Source: a virus. Taken from it: a stretch of 39,100 bases of DNA. Numbering within the stretch: position 1 is the stretch's first letter; each line of letters opens with the position of its first letter. Below the pieces are notes generated by a model that saw only the letters and a program-made list of their open reading frames with translations, did not search any database and was not told where the DNA came from. Location of the stretch: positions 1 through 39,100 of the IMG/VR virus record IMGVR_UViG_3300018080_000328; one strand, written 5' to 3'. The position numbers were made by a program, and so were the translations under genes. Below are positions 7,493 through 16,275 of this stretch, in pieces.

Positions 7493-10400
7493 CTACGCGA
7501 GTTCCATCCAGGCCTTGAGGGTCGGCTTGACACCGACGGGGGCTTGGACCTTCCGAAGGTAGTTCTTTTTGATGTGGGCGTCCATCTTTTTGCGGATGTC
7601 GGCGAGGGTCTCCTGCTCGGCCTTGCAGACGCGGGGCGTTTCGGGCGTGGAACGGATGAGTTCGATGATCTCGCCGGGGTCCTCAATAACGTTCTCCGTG
7701 GCGAGGTCGTACAGATACCACTTCACGTCGCCGGCCTCGGTTGTCCATTCGCCGCTCTCGGGGTCCTTTGCGGGACGGGCATAGCAGAAGAACACCCCGC
7801 GCGACTCGGGCTGCGGGGCCTCCTTGCCGCTGAAGACACGGTTCGGGAAGCGGTTCAGGTGTTCTTCCAGGTCGGGGTCCCCGGCCAGGAGGCGCTGGAG
7901 TTCGAGGCTCATCTCCTCAGTCTGCGACTTGGTTCCCTCGCACTGGCGGACGAAATCGCGGAGCACGTCGTAGTCGTCGTCCGGCCGGAGGAGTTTGCCG
8001 TGCTCGATGCCGAAGGTCTTACTGATGCGAAGGGTCTTGTGGGTGACGGTCTTGTAGAGGCTGAGGAGTTCGTTGAGTTCGTCGGGCGGCAGGAAGTTGT
8101 AGTAGCGGATTTCGTGCCGGGTGCCCTCCTGGTCCGGATGGTCGGCCAGGAGTTGGGCCTCGGTTTCAGGGTCCATGCGGCGGTCGATACGGCCGATGCG
8201 CTGCATGAGGCGGACGGGGTTCCAGTGGAGGTCGTAGTTGATGAGGCGGCGGGCGTCCTGGAGGTTCAGTCCCTCGGACAGGACATCGGTGGAAATGAGG
8301 ATGCGGATTTCGTCCTGGCCGCGGGCTTGGAGTTCGGCGCTGGAGGAGCCGTTGTAGTACGGCGAGAAGCGTTTGAGGATACGGGTCTGGTGCCGGCCGG
8401 CGGTCTCGGAGTCGATGGCGGCGACGCCTTCAACGTCGTTCTCGCGGAGTTGCCCGGCGAGGTAGCGGGCGGTGTCCTTGAACTCGGTGAAGATGAGGAC
8501 CTTCTGCCGCTGGAGGGCCACGTCGCCCAGGCCGCTGAGGTGGCCGCGGAGGAGTTGGATGAGGGCCTGGAGTTTCTTGTCCTGCCTGGGTTGGAACCTG
8601 GCGAGTTCCTTCAGAAACTCGGCGATGGTGTCGAGGTCGTCCAGGGCGTCGCCCAGGATGGCGGGGATGTTGAACTTGTCGGGATCGAGCCGGTCTGCCG
8701 AGGCGTGCTCGAAGAACTCGGGTTCGACGACGTCTTCGTCGGCGAGTTCGAGTTGGAGGTCGTCGCCGAAGAGGTGGGCCTGCTGATTCGGGTCGTACCC
8801 GGTGATCTCCTTGTTGCGGATGAGCCACTTCTGGAGGCGGTCCTGGTCGTGCTTCTCTTCCGCATGCACGTGGTAGAAGGCGAGGAGTTTCTTCATGAGC
8901 GTGCGGCAGGAGGCGGTGAACGCCTCGACCGAACTCTCGAACCGCTTAAGGAAGGCCGTGCGGATGAGGCGGACGACCTGGCGCTGGCGGCCGACCGTCA
9001 TCGCCAGTTCCTGCTCCTCCAGGTCGGCCGGGTCGCCCGTGTAGTGCTCCCAGGGGTAGTACATGGTGAGGGAGAAGAGCGGCCTCTGGCGATGGAAGGC
9101 GTCCTCCACCATGGCGAGGATCTTGCCGTAGGTCTGCTTCACGGAGTACGGGACGACCTTGGGCGCCGCGGCTTCGGGGAAGAGGACTTCGCCGTCCTCC
9201 TCTGCGAGCGAGTCTTTGACGAACGAGCGGCTGCGCTGGACGACGAGTTCCTGGAACAGGGAGTCGTCGCGGAGGATTTCCTCGGCCTCGGCGAGGTTCG
9301 TGTCCGGCCCGTCGGGGTCGCCGTCTCCGTTGCCGCCGAGTTGCTTCTCGCGCTCACGGGCGGCCCGTTCAACGGCCTTCTCCAGCGTGCGGATGTGGCC
9401 GGGCAGGGAATGGATGCCCAGCGGGGCCATGTTGAAGTAGTCCGCCTCGCCGCGGGAGAAGAGTTCGACCATGTGCTGGAAGTCGGTCAGACGGTTGTTG
9501 ACGGGCGTGGCCGTTAGCAGGTAGACCTGCTTGCCCTCGCAAATGTCGAACATGCGCCAGTAGCGGCTGCGGCGTTCGCCCTCCCTCTCGCCCTTCAGGC
9601 CCCGGTTGCGGAAGTGGTGGCCCTCGTCGATGACGACCACGTCCGCCTGTTCGCGCATCTGATTCAACTGCATGGGGATTGGCCGCGTCTTCCGCTGCAG
9701 GTCGGTATGGTTGTAGATGCGGAAGGGGAGGAAGCCGCCCAGGAGTTCCGGCACGTAGCGGGCGATCTTGTCTTCCCAGACGGACTCGCGAGCGGCCTTG
9801 GGCACGAACAGGGCGACCCGTTTGCCCTCGTGCATCACCAGACGCTCGATGAGCATCAGGCCGATGAACGTCTTGCCGAGACCGACGCCGTCGCACAGCA
9901 GCGCGCCGCCGTAATTCCTCGCCCGCTTCAGGAGGCCCTCATAGCCTTTCTTCTGGTAGGAGGCGAGGATGGGGTACATCCTGGACTCCGAGTTCTCCCA
10001 TTCGCCGGCGGTCATCTCGTGGCTGCGGAAGAACTCCTGGAGGGCCTTGGCGTACACCTCGAACGGCGTGTACTCGCGGGTGTGCCGCTCGAAGGTGCGG
10101 AGGATTTGGGGGGTGACGTCCTCGGCCTTGTCCCAATGCTCCTCGTACCACTCCTGGAGGGCACTGACTTGGCGGCCGGTGATCTGGACGTTCAGTTCAA
10201 CGTTCTCGGTCAGGCCGGGATAGGTGAGGTTGGACGATCCGACGAGGCCGAAGGCGCCGATGACCTCCTGGCGAGCGTGCGTGATGCAGGCCTTGGCGTG
10301 GAAGCGGTCCTTCCGGTAAACGCGGCAGGCGATCTTGCCCGAGCGGATGGCCTCGACGATGGCCGGCACGCCGGCGAGGAAGTCGTTCGTCTCCTTCTCG

Positions 10401-10699
10401 TGTTCCAGGCTGCCGTCCAGACGACTCGTGATCTTGCCGAGGGCCTCGGTGAATAACTGCTTGGTGCGGGGGGCGACCTCGTCGCCCATGAGGATGCGGA
10501 TCTGATCGACCTTCTGCCACTCTTCATTGAGAGCCAGGAGGGCGCCGACCTCGAAGAAGCCGGTGGCGATGTCCATCTGCCGGGACAACTGGCACCACTC
10601 GTGGAGGTACTGGAGGACCTTCCAGTCGGCGTCGCTGTTATCGACGATGAAGAGTTCGCTGCCAGCGCGTTTGGGAGTTGTCTTGCTCGTCTTCGCCAT
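7493..10699 (-). CDS. PLD-nuclease/SF2 helicase fusion protein
   Basis: This is a 1068-aa protein. The N-terminal domain (about 10-200) is a phospholipase D-type nuclease with one catalytic set, H134-x-K136 followed by GSSN (154-157), so it probably works as a dimer, as BfiI does. The rest is an SNF2/SF2-type helicase: Walker A GVGLGKT (271-277), DEGH (358-361), TATP (396-399), motif V STDVLSEGLNLQ (803-814) and motif VI QRIGRIDRR (833-841), with a long insertion and a 220-residue C-terminal extension. It is likely the restriction or DNA-translocating component paired with the downstream methyltransferase. GGGAGG lies about 9 bases before the ATG. It is the first gene of the operon. The DISARM genes drmA/drmB and the BREX genes pglZ/brxC are not present, so it is not a standard form of either. 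Domain assignment is firm; the role in restriction is inferred. Confidence 0.88.
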   Translation of the reverse strand: MAKTSKTTPKRAGSELFIVDNSDADWKVLQYLHEWCQLSRQMDIATGFFEVGALLALNEEWQKVDQIRILMGDEVAPRTKQLFTEALGKITSRLDGSLEHEKETNDFLAGVPAIVEAIRSGKIACRVYRKDRFHAKACITHARQEVIGAFGLVGSSNLTYPGLTENVELNVQITGRQVSALQEWYEEHWDKAEDVTPQILRTFERHTREYTPFEVYAKALQEFFRSHEMTAGEWENSESRMYPILASYQKKGYEGLLKRARNYGGALLCDGVGLGKTFIGLMLIERLVMHEGKRVALFVPKAARESVWEDKIARYVPELLGGFLPFRIYNHTDLQRKTRPIPMQLNQMREQADVVVIDEGHHFRNRGLKGEREGERRSRYWRMFDICEGKQVYLLTATPVNNRLTDFQHMVELFSRGEADYFNMAPLGIHSLPGHIRTLEKAVERAAREREKQLGGNGDGDPDGPDTNLAEAEEILRDDSLFQELVVQRSRSFVKDSLAEEDGEVLFPEAAAPKVVPYSVKQTYGKILAMVEDAFHRQRPLFSLTMYYPWEHYTGDPADLEEQELAMTVGRQRQVVRLIRTAFLKRFESSVEAFTASCRTLMKKLLAFYHVHAEEKHDQDRLQKWLIRNKEITGYDPNQQAHLFGDDLQLELADEDVVEPEFFEHASADRLDPDKFNIPAILGDALDDLDTIAEFLKELARFQPRQDKKLQALIQLLRGHLSGLGDVALQRQKVLIFTEFKDTARYLAGQLRENDVEGVAAIDSETAGRHQTRILKRFSPYYNGSSSAELQARGQDEIRILISTDVLSEGLNLQDARRLINYDLHWNPVRLMQRIGRIDRRMDPETEAQLLADHPDQEGTRHEIRYYNFLPPDELNELLSLYKTVTHKTLRISKTFGIEHGKLLRPDDDYDVLRDFVRQCEGTKSQTEEMSLELQRLLAGDPDLEEHLNRFPNRVFSGKEAPQPESRGVFFCYARPAKDPESGEWTTEAGDVKWYLYDLATENVIEDPGEIIELIRSTPETPRVCKAEQETLADIRKKMDAHIKKNYLRKVQAPVGVKPTLKAWMELA

Positions 10700-10755
10700 T
10701 GGCCATTGCCTCCCGCTATAATCCCACGTCTACTCGAAGCCTGCGGGGGCATCAA

Positions 10756-10788
10756 AATCCATCTTACAGAATGGATTCGGTCTTGCAA
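10756..10788 (-). promoter_or_regulatory. predicted promoter and palindromic operator of the defence operon
   Basis: On the minus strand a -35-like TTGCAA (10783-10788) is followed, 16 bases later, by a -10-like TAAGAT (10761-10766). A perfect inverted repeat AATCCAT/ATGGATT (arms 10756-10762 and 10771-10777, 8-base spacer) covers the -10. Transcription would begin near 10754 and leave a leader of about 55 bases before the helicase ATG. The overlap of promoter and palindrome is what an ArsR-type repressor site looks like, and the operon's last gene encodes such a protein. Both elements are only 4/6 matches. Confidence 0.45.
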
Positions 10789-10812
10789 CCATGTTTGGGC
10801 AGTGGGTCTGGG

Positions 10813-11082
10813 TCAACTTTCCAACTTCAGGCTTTTGACGCGGGGCATGAAGACCTCGCGGCAGCGGGCCGTTGTTTGGACCATCCAGTCGAGAACGTTC
10901 GGCCAGGTATCTCGGTCCCACACGTCGGCGTCGCGCTCGACGGCGATGATCTTGTCTCAATTCTCGGGGTGGGGATTCCACTGCATTCCGAAACCCAATT
11001 CCTTCTCAATCTCGTCTTTGTGTTCGAGGAGCTGTTCAAGCGATTCTTCGGCCACAGTGCTGTGCAGGTACACACGCACGCC
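10813..11082 (-). pseudogene. C-terminal remnant of a DUF4268 protein with an internal stop
   Basis: Reading the minus strand from 11082 gives VRVYLHS, then EESLEQLLEHKDEIEKELGF, GMQWNPHPEN, an in-frame TGA, then DKIIAVERDADVWDRDTWP, NVLDWM and EVFMPRVKSL before the normal stop at 10813-10815. The pattern of an aligned K/D-x-IE-x-x-LG, a conserved W, a W-P stretch and a final F-x-P-R is that of the C-terminal half of DUF4268, a domain often attached to PD-(D/E)XK nuclease-like regions in restriction proteins. The N-terminal half is missing: coding similarity stops where the partial first CRISPR repeat begins. The gene was probably a neighbour of the restriction-like operon on the same strand. 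The truncation and nonsense codon make it non-functional. Confidence 0.6.
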
Positions 11083-14000
11083 AATCGCCGCTCAGGTACA
11101 CTTCAGCTTGTTGTCCAGCGTCGGCGAGACGCGCTGTGGCTTGACGGGAATCGCCGCTCAGGTACACTCGACGGCCTTCTCGGCGCTCTTGGCGGCCTGC
11201 TGTGGCTTGACGGGAATCGCCGCTCGGGTACACTGCTCGACCGCGCGGTGCAGCGCACACAGGCGCTGTGGCTTGAAGGGAATCGCCGCTCGGGTACACT
11301 GTTTCGACCAGCGCCGGTTCTCCGCTTCCCGCTGTGGCTTGAAGGGAATCGCCGCTCGGGTACACTTTCCTGGGGCGGCACGAGACGCCGACCGGGGCTG
11401 TGGCTTGAAGGGAATCGCCGCTCGGGTACACTCGTCTCCAGGGCCAGGCTGCACCCCGTCTCGCTGTGGCTTGAAGGGAATCGCCGCTCGGGTACACTGC
11501 CGCTCATGCTCGCGCCGGACCCACTCCTGCTGTGGCTTGAAGGGAATCGCCGCTCGGGTACACTGCGCACTCTGTCAGGTCCCCTTTCATCGCCGCTGTG
11601 GCTTGAAGGGAATCGCCGCTCGGGTACACTTTGAAGGGTCAGTTGGCTTTGCCGAAGATCGCTGTGGCTTGAAGGGAATCGCCGCTCGGGTACACTCGGG
11701 CGTGAACACGTCATCCGTCACGTCGGGCTGTGGCTTGAAGGGAATCGCCGCTCGGGTACACTGCACCGACCTACGAGTACGCGTGTACGCGGGCTGTGGC
11801 TTGAAGGGAATCGCCGCTCGGGTACACTCGTGGACGCCGACGAGACCGTCCGATCGAGGCTGTGGCTTGAAGGGAATCGCCGCTCGGGTACACTTCAGCA
11901 GCCACTCGGCCTCGGCCAGCTCCGCTGTGGCTTGAAGGGAATCGCCGCTCGGGTACACTCCTCCTCCGGGTCGTAAGCGTGTGCCACTAGCTGTGGCTTG
12001 AAGGGAATCGCCGCTCGGGTACACTCTTCCCAGTCCTCCGCCGTCTCGCAGATGTGCTGTGGCTTGAAGGGAATCGCCGCTCGGGTACACTGACGTGGGA
12101 GATGGACCGGGTGGAGAGCGAGCTGTGGCTTGAAGGGAATCGCCGCTCGGGTACACTGAAACGCCCCCAGGCAGAGTTCCTGCCCGAGCTGTGGCTTGAA
12201 GGGAATCGCCGCTCGGGTACACTTGCGGTCGGCGCGGTCCGCCCAAGGCAAGGGCTGTGGCTTGAAGGGAATCGCCGCTCGGGTACACTCTTTTTACCCT
12301 TTCGATACCGTCTACCAAGCTGTGGCTTGAAGGGAATCGCCGCTCGGGTACACTCCTATGCGCCCGAAGTACATCAACCGTCTGGCTGTGGCTTGAAGGG
12401 AATCGCCGCTCGGGTACACTCGGAGGTGCGTGGAAATGACGCCCTCCAGGCTGTGGCTTGAAGGGAATCGCCGCTCGGGTACACTTGCACGCCAGGCGTG
12501 GATCCAATACGAGAAGCTGTGGCTTGAAGGGAATCGCCGCTCGGGTACACTTTGCCTCTACCCGCTACACTGGTGGTGGGCGCTGTGGCTTGAAGGGAAT
12601 CGCCGCTCGGGTACACTAAAGGGTAGAGCCATGACTGCTGAGCAACAGCTGTGGCTTGAAGGGAATCGCCGCTCGGGTACACTACGACCAGGCGACAGAA
12701 ACCTGGCGACCGGGCTGTGGCTTGAAGGGAATCGCCGCTCGGGTACACTGCCAGGGGATCGTACGCCCGCTTGGCCGTCGCTGTGGCTTGAAGGGAATCG
12801 CCGCTCGGGTACACTGGCAGGTGACGACGGTGACGGCTCAGTTCCGCTGTGGCTTGAAGGGAATCGCCGCTCGGGTACACTCCAGGCCATTGCGGCCATG
12901 TTCGAGTAACCGCTGTGGCTTGAAGGGAATCGCCGCTCGGGTACACTAAAAGCCTCCGAGAGGAAGCGGCCTCCCGGGCTGTGGCTTGAAGGGAATCGCC
13001 GCTCGGGTACACTGACCCGGCACAAGACGCCACAGCAGGCGTAGCTGTGGCTTGAAGGGAATCGCCGCTCGGGTACACTCCCCGCAACGTCGAGGTGCTG
13101 CTCCGGGGCGCTGTGGCTTGAAGGGAATCGCCGCTCGGGTACACTGCACGCCGCGGGGCTGGGAGACGCGCTGGGCTGTGGCTTGAAGGGAATCGCCGCT
13201 CGGGTACACTGATTCAGGGACTGGAGCGTCGCCATCAGGAGCTGTGGCTTGAAGGGAATCGCCGCTCGGGTACACTGCGTCCTCCTCGGTCGCCGCGTTC
13301 CGGACGGCTGTGGCTTGAAGGGAATCGCCGCTCGGGTACACTGATGGAGGTCACCGACATGAGCGGCGGGCGGCTGTGGCTTGAAGGGAATCGCCGCTCG
13401 GGTACACTTTGAAGGAGACGAGAGACATGGACAGGAAAGCTGTGGCTTGAAGGGAATCGCCGCTCGGGTACACTAGCGGCAATCGGCACGAATGGCGTCT
13501 GGCCGCTGTGGCTTGAAGGGAATCGCCGCTCGGGTACACTCGGCCCGTCGCGCCAGCGCGGTCAGCAGGCGCTGTGGCTTGAAGGGAATCGCCGCTCGGG
13601 TACACTTGAGCGGCTTGTCGGGCCGGGCACAGATGGGCTGTGGCTTGAAGGGAATCGCCGCTCGGGTACACTCGCCGGCGAGCTCGGCTCGGCGTCGTTC
13701 GGGCTGTGGCTTGAAGGGAATCGCCGCTCGGGTACACTTGCAAAGGCGATTCGGGTGGCGAACAGCCAGCTGTGGCTTGAAGGGAATCGCCGCTCGGGTA
13801 CACTCGTATCGCTCGCGGACTCCGGTACCATGGAGCTGTGGCTTGAAGGGAATCGCCGCTCGGGTACACTACCGTCGATTTGTGTGTTAATTGTGTTAAG
13901 CTGTGGCTTGAAGGGAATCGCCGCTCGGGTACACTCCTTGAGCACCTCGACCCGCGCCCAGACCTGCTGTGGCTTGAAGGGAATCGCCGCTCGGGTACAC

Positions 14001-14988
14001 TTCACGAACCCCGGCACGCTCGTCGCGGCGGGCTGTGGCTTGAAGGGAATCGCCGCTCGGGTACACTTCTGCTCGCCGGGTTTCGGGCGCTTCCAGGCTG
14101 TGGCTTGAAGGGAATCGCCGCTCGGGTACACTCCCCCGAAATCGACCACGCGCCGCCGAGGTGCTGTGGCTTGAAGGGAATCGCCGCTCGGGTACACTCC
14201 GTATAAGCTGCTGCCATGATCGACATAGGCTGTGGCTTGAAGGGAATCGCCGCTCGGGTACACTCAAGGCCGGGTGGCACGTGCGCGAGGCGGAGCTGTG
14301 GCTTGAAGGGAATCGCCGCTCGGGTACACTTCATCACGAGGAACACGCTCCGCCTCGGCAGCTGTGGCTTGAAGGGAATCGCCGCTCGGGTACACTTGGC
14401 TCGTGCTGCACGATCGGTTGACGAACGCTGTGGCTTGAAGGGAATCGCCGCTCGGGTACACTACGCCGCCGTCAGGGTCGGCGACTGGATCAGCTGTGGC
14501 TTGAAGGGAATCGCCGCTCGGGTACACTCAACCAGGCCCAGAGGGTCTCGACCATCTCGCTGTGGCTTGAAGGGAATCGCCGCTCGGGTACACTGAGCCG
14601 GTCGCCACAGCCTCGGCCGGGTGGCTGTGGCTTGAAGGGAATCGCCGCTCGGGTACACTCGGTGTGAGCAGCCGAAAGGGCGGCAGGGGCTGTGGCTTGA
14701 AGGGAATCGCCGCTCGGGTACACTGATTCCGTGGATCGACGCGGTGACCAGGTTGCTGTGGCTTGAAGGGAATCGCCGCTCGGGTACACTTCGACGCTTC
14801 GGTCGACGATGCCGTGGAGCGCTGTGGCTTGAAGGGAATCGCCGCTCGGGTACACTCAGCACCTGCCGCGTCAGGCCGAGCGACGCGCTGTGGCTTGAAG
14901 GGAATCGCCGCTCGGGTACACTGAGCCGGTCGCCACAGCCTCGGCCGGGTGCGCTGTGGCTTGAAGGGAATCGCCGCTCGGGTACACT
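11067..14988 (+). CRISPR. type II-C CRISPR array, 60 repeats and 59 spacers
   Basis: A 36-bp repeat (begins GCTGTGGCTT, ends GGGTACACT) recurs from 11133 to 14988 with spacers of 29 or 30 bp, giving a period of 65-66. An additional partial repeat at 11067-11102 matches only in its last 20 bases. Repeats 2 (11133) and 3 (11199) have a C in place of an A in TTGAAGGG; repeats 1 and 2 have CTCAGG in place of CTCGGG; all later repeats look identical. Variant repeats at the left end mark it as the old end, so growth is probably at the cas2-side end. Strand was assigned from the tracrRNA: its anti-repeat pairs with the plus-strand repeat RNA, so crRNAs read towards cas2, opposite to the cas genes, as known for Neisseria and Campylobacter type II-C loci. 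Spacers 54 and 59 are the same sequence. Confidence 0.98.
11273..11300 (+). promoter_or_regulatory. repeat-embedded crRNA promoter (representative copy, repeat 4)
   Basis: Within each repeat, TTGAAG (repeat positions 9-14) is separated by 16 bases from TACACT (positions 31-36, the repeat end). This resembles a -35/-10 pair pointing into the following spacer, so transcription would begin several bases inside each spacer. Type II-C arrays of Neisseria and Campylobacter are known to use such repeat-internal promoters. Repeats 2 and 3 have TTGACG, closer to consensus. The match is 4/6 for each element; transcription itself cannot be seen. Confidence 0.55.
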
Positions 14989-14991
14989 CGG

Positions 14992-15020
14992 CCCCCTGTA
15001 ACGCCTTGCGTTGCAGGGGG
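14992..15020. terminator. 13-bp hairpin at the cas2-side end of the array
   Basis: Starting three bases after the last repeat, arms 14992-15004 (CCCCCTGTAACGC) and 15008-15020 (GCGTTGCAGGGGG) form a 13-bp stem with one G-T pair and a CTT loop. It lies between the array and the cas2 stop at 15039. There is no good T-run on either side, so it may stop array transcripts imperfectly, protect the 3' end of the cas mRNA, or mark the site of spacer insertion. Confidence 0.45.
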
Positions 15021-15038
15021 TTGCGGCATGATGGGCGG

Positions 15039-15344
15039 TCAGAAAAGGGCCAGTTGCTGCGGTGCAGACTCGGCCTTACGCCGTTTTCTGCCTTCGAAGA
15101 TGACCATTTTCCCAAACTGCTTGTCAGTGACGGCCACCAGCCGGACCTGTCCCTGGGCCGGAAGCCAAACACGAATGCGCCGGCAGAAGGTTCGGCTCCG
15201 TTCCTCGGACGCACAGTATCTCGCGTAAACGGAGAACTGGAGCATCTGGAAGCCTTCTGCAAGCAGCGCTTTCCGAAACCGCGTATAGGCCCGTCTGGCT
15301 TTCTTCGTGTCCACCGGCAAATCGAACATCGCAAAGAGCCACAC
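15039..15344 (-). CDS. cas2: CRISPR-associated endonuclease Cas2
   Basis: This 101-aa Cas2 forms, with Cas1, the integrase complex that inserts new spacers. It starts MWLFAMFDLPVDTKKARRAY with the conserved Asp at residue 8, followed by FRKALLAEGFQMLQFSVYAR and VTDKQFGKMVIFEG, as in other type II Cas2 proteins. The frame is open further upstream, but the GTG at 15344 was chosen because it gives the family N-terminus and has GGAG 9 bases before it. The first ATG would be at 15329 and would remove part of strand 1. It lies 40 bases after the cas1 stop and just before the array. Confidence 0.95.
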   Translation of the reverse strand: MWLFAMFDLPVDTKKARRAYTRFRKALLAEGFQMLQFSVYARYCASEERSRTFCRRIRVWLPAQGQVRLVAVTDKQFGKMVIFEGRKRRKAESAPQQLALF

Positions 15345-15384
15345 GGCCTTATACTCCGATGGGCAGTTACGCCGGGGCGACACA

Positions 15385-16275
15385 TCAGATCTCCGGCAAA
15401 GCCAGTTTCTGCGAACCATCCTGCAGAGCGGCCACCAAGGAAGAGGCTGTCCGGGCCAGCGTGTTGAACAGGGTGCGGGATTCTCCTTCCAGTGTGAGGC
15501 GAGCCGTACAAATGCTGAGGAGCGTCTGTTTGGTGGCTGGATCGAGAGGGGCTTTGGGACCCTGTGCGGTGACAATTTGGCATACGCGCACATCCACCAT
15601 GGGCCGAAACGGCTCCATCATGTCATCGGCCATACAAAACGCATTATATCGGTTATGATGGTGAATGCCAAGGCTGGGGTGCAAGCCTGCCGCGCAAATC
15701 GCTCTGGCGACAACCGCTCGCAGAACGGCATAGCCGTAGTTCAGAAGCCGGTTCTGATCATCCCGGTTTGTGTCCCGGCGGAACGTGATATCCCCGAAGA
15801 GAGACGGCCAGTAGCGCCGAGACGCCTGCGCCTCTACGTTTGTCGCATCGCCCGATTGAACAGTCCGGGCCAGGGCCACGAGGCCGTGATCGTCGCCGTG
15901 CAAACGCGCGAGCAGGCGACCCTGGGCGGCCACCTTAGCCGTAACAAGTTGCTGCCAGAGGCGCTTGCAGCGCGGCTTCGTAGTATTGGCTTGCAAGGCA
16001 AATCGCTCTGCCTGGACATAGTTGGCCTCGATGGGCAAGAGCATGCCGACCGGCAGGTGCCGACGGTCACATACCACCAGCGCGCCGCCGTATTCGACGA
16101 GCCCCGAAAGAACTGCCTGGGTATAGGTTACCTGCGGATGCGAGACAACTAAAGCGGCCACTTCGCCGAGGGGAAACTTCGCTACAGTTTCGCCGTTCCG
16201 CTCGATGACGAGACAACAGCGGTCTACTCGGAGGTAGGCCGATTCCTGCGCAACATCCAGGACGTGTTTAGTCAT
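15385..16275 (-). CDS. cas1: CRISPR-associated integrase Cas1
   Basis: This 296-aa Cas1 is the catalytic subunit of the spacer-acquisition complex. The metal-binding residues are visible: E148 in NVEAQASRRYW, a His of GIHHHNRYN (205-207), and D217/D218 with E221 in MADDMMEPFRP. The length and the LGIHHHN and EPFRP signatures are those of type II Cas1. Its ATG overlaps the end of cas9 by eight bases (ATGACTAA), so it is translated by coupling to cas9. There is no cas4 or csn2, which with cas9-cas1-cas2 order defines subtype II-C. Confidence 0.97.
   Translation of the reverse strand: MTKHVLDVAQESAYLRVDRCCLVIERNGETVAKFPLGEVAALVVSHPQVTYTQAVLSGLVEYGGALVVCDRRHLPVGMLLPIEANYVQAERFALQANTTKPRCKRLWQQLVTAKVAAQGRLLARLHGDDHGLVALARTVQSGDATNVEAQASRRYWPSLFGDITFRRDTNRDDQNRLLNYGYAVLRAVVARAICAAGLHPSLGIHHHNRYNAFCMADDMMEPFRPMVDVRVCQIVTAQGPKAPLDPATKQTLLSICTARLTLEGESRTLFNTLARTASSLVAALQDGSQKLALPEI

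Noticed and set aside
7198-7686. N-terminal extension of the methyltransferase to 7686
   Set aside because: The 163 extra residues are Arg/Ser/Pro-rich and overlap the 75-aa gene and the helicase end; the family N-terminus and a ribosome site are at 7197.
6938-9517. 859-codon open frame on the plus strand
   Set aside because: Antisense shadow of the methyltransferase, 75-aa and helicase genes; no recognisable domain.
3436-10699. DISARM or BREX system
   Set aside because: DISARM needs DrmA and DrmB, BREX needs PglZ and BrxC; neither is present. Only individual domain types (PLD, SNF2 helicase, Eco57I-like methylase) are shared.
11059-11073. Possible collapsed extra repeat (GCTGTG joined to CAGGTACAC) left of repeat 1
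   Set aside because: The same bases read in frame as part of the DUF4268 remnant, which explains them better; the match to repeat ends is short.
10601-14862. Repetitive 'proteins' with LWLEGNRRSGTL, CGLKGIAARVH or YPSGDSLQATA units
   Set aside because: These are translations of the CRISPR repeat in its open frames, not genes.
11067-14988. Self-targeting spacers against the prophage in this window
   Set aside because: By eye no spacer matched the prophage beyond about 13 bases (for example CTTCCCAGTCCT in spacer 15 and near 20534). This is not a full search; a local alignment of all 59 spacers would decide.
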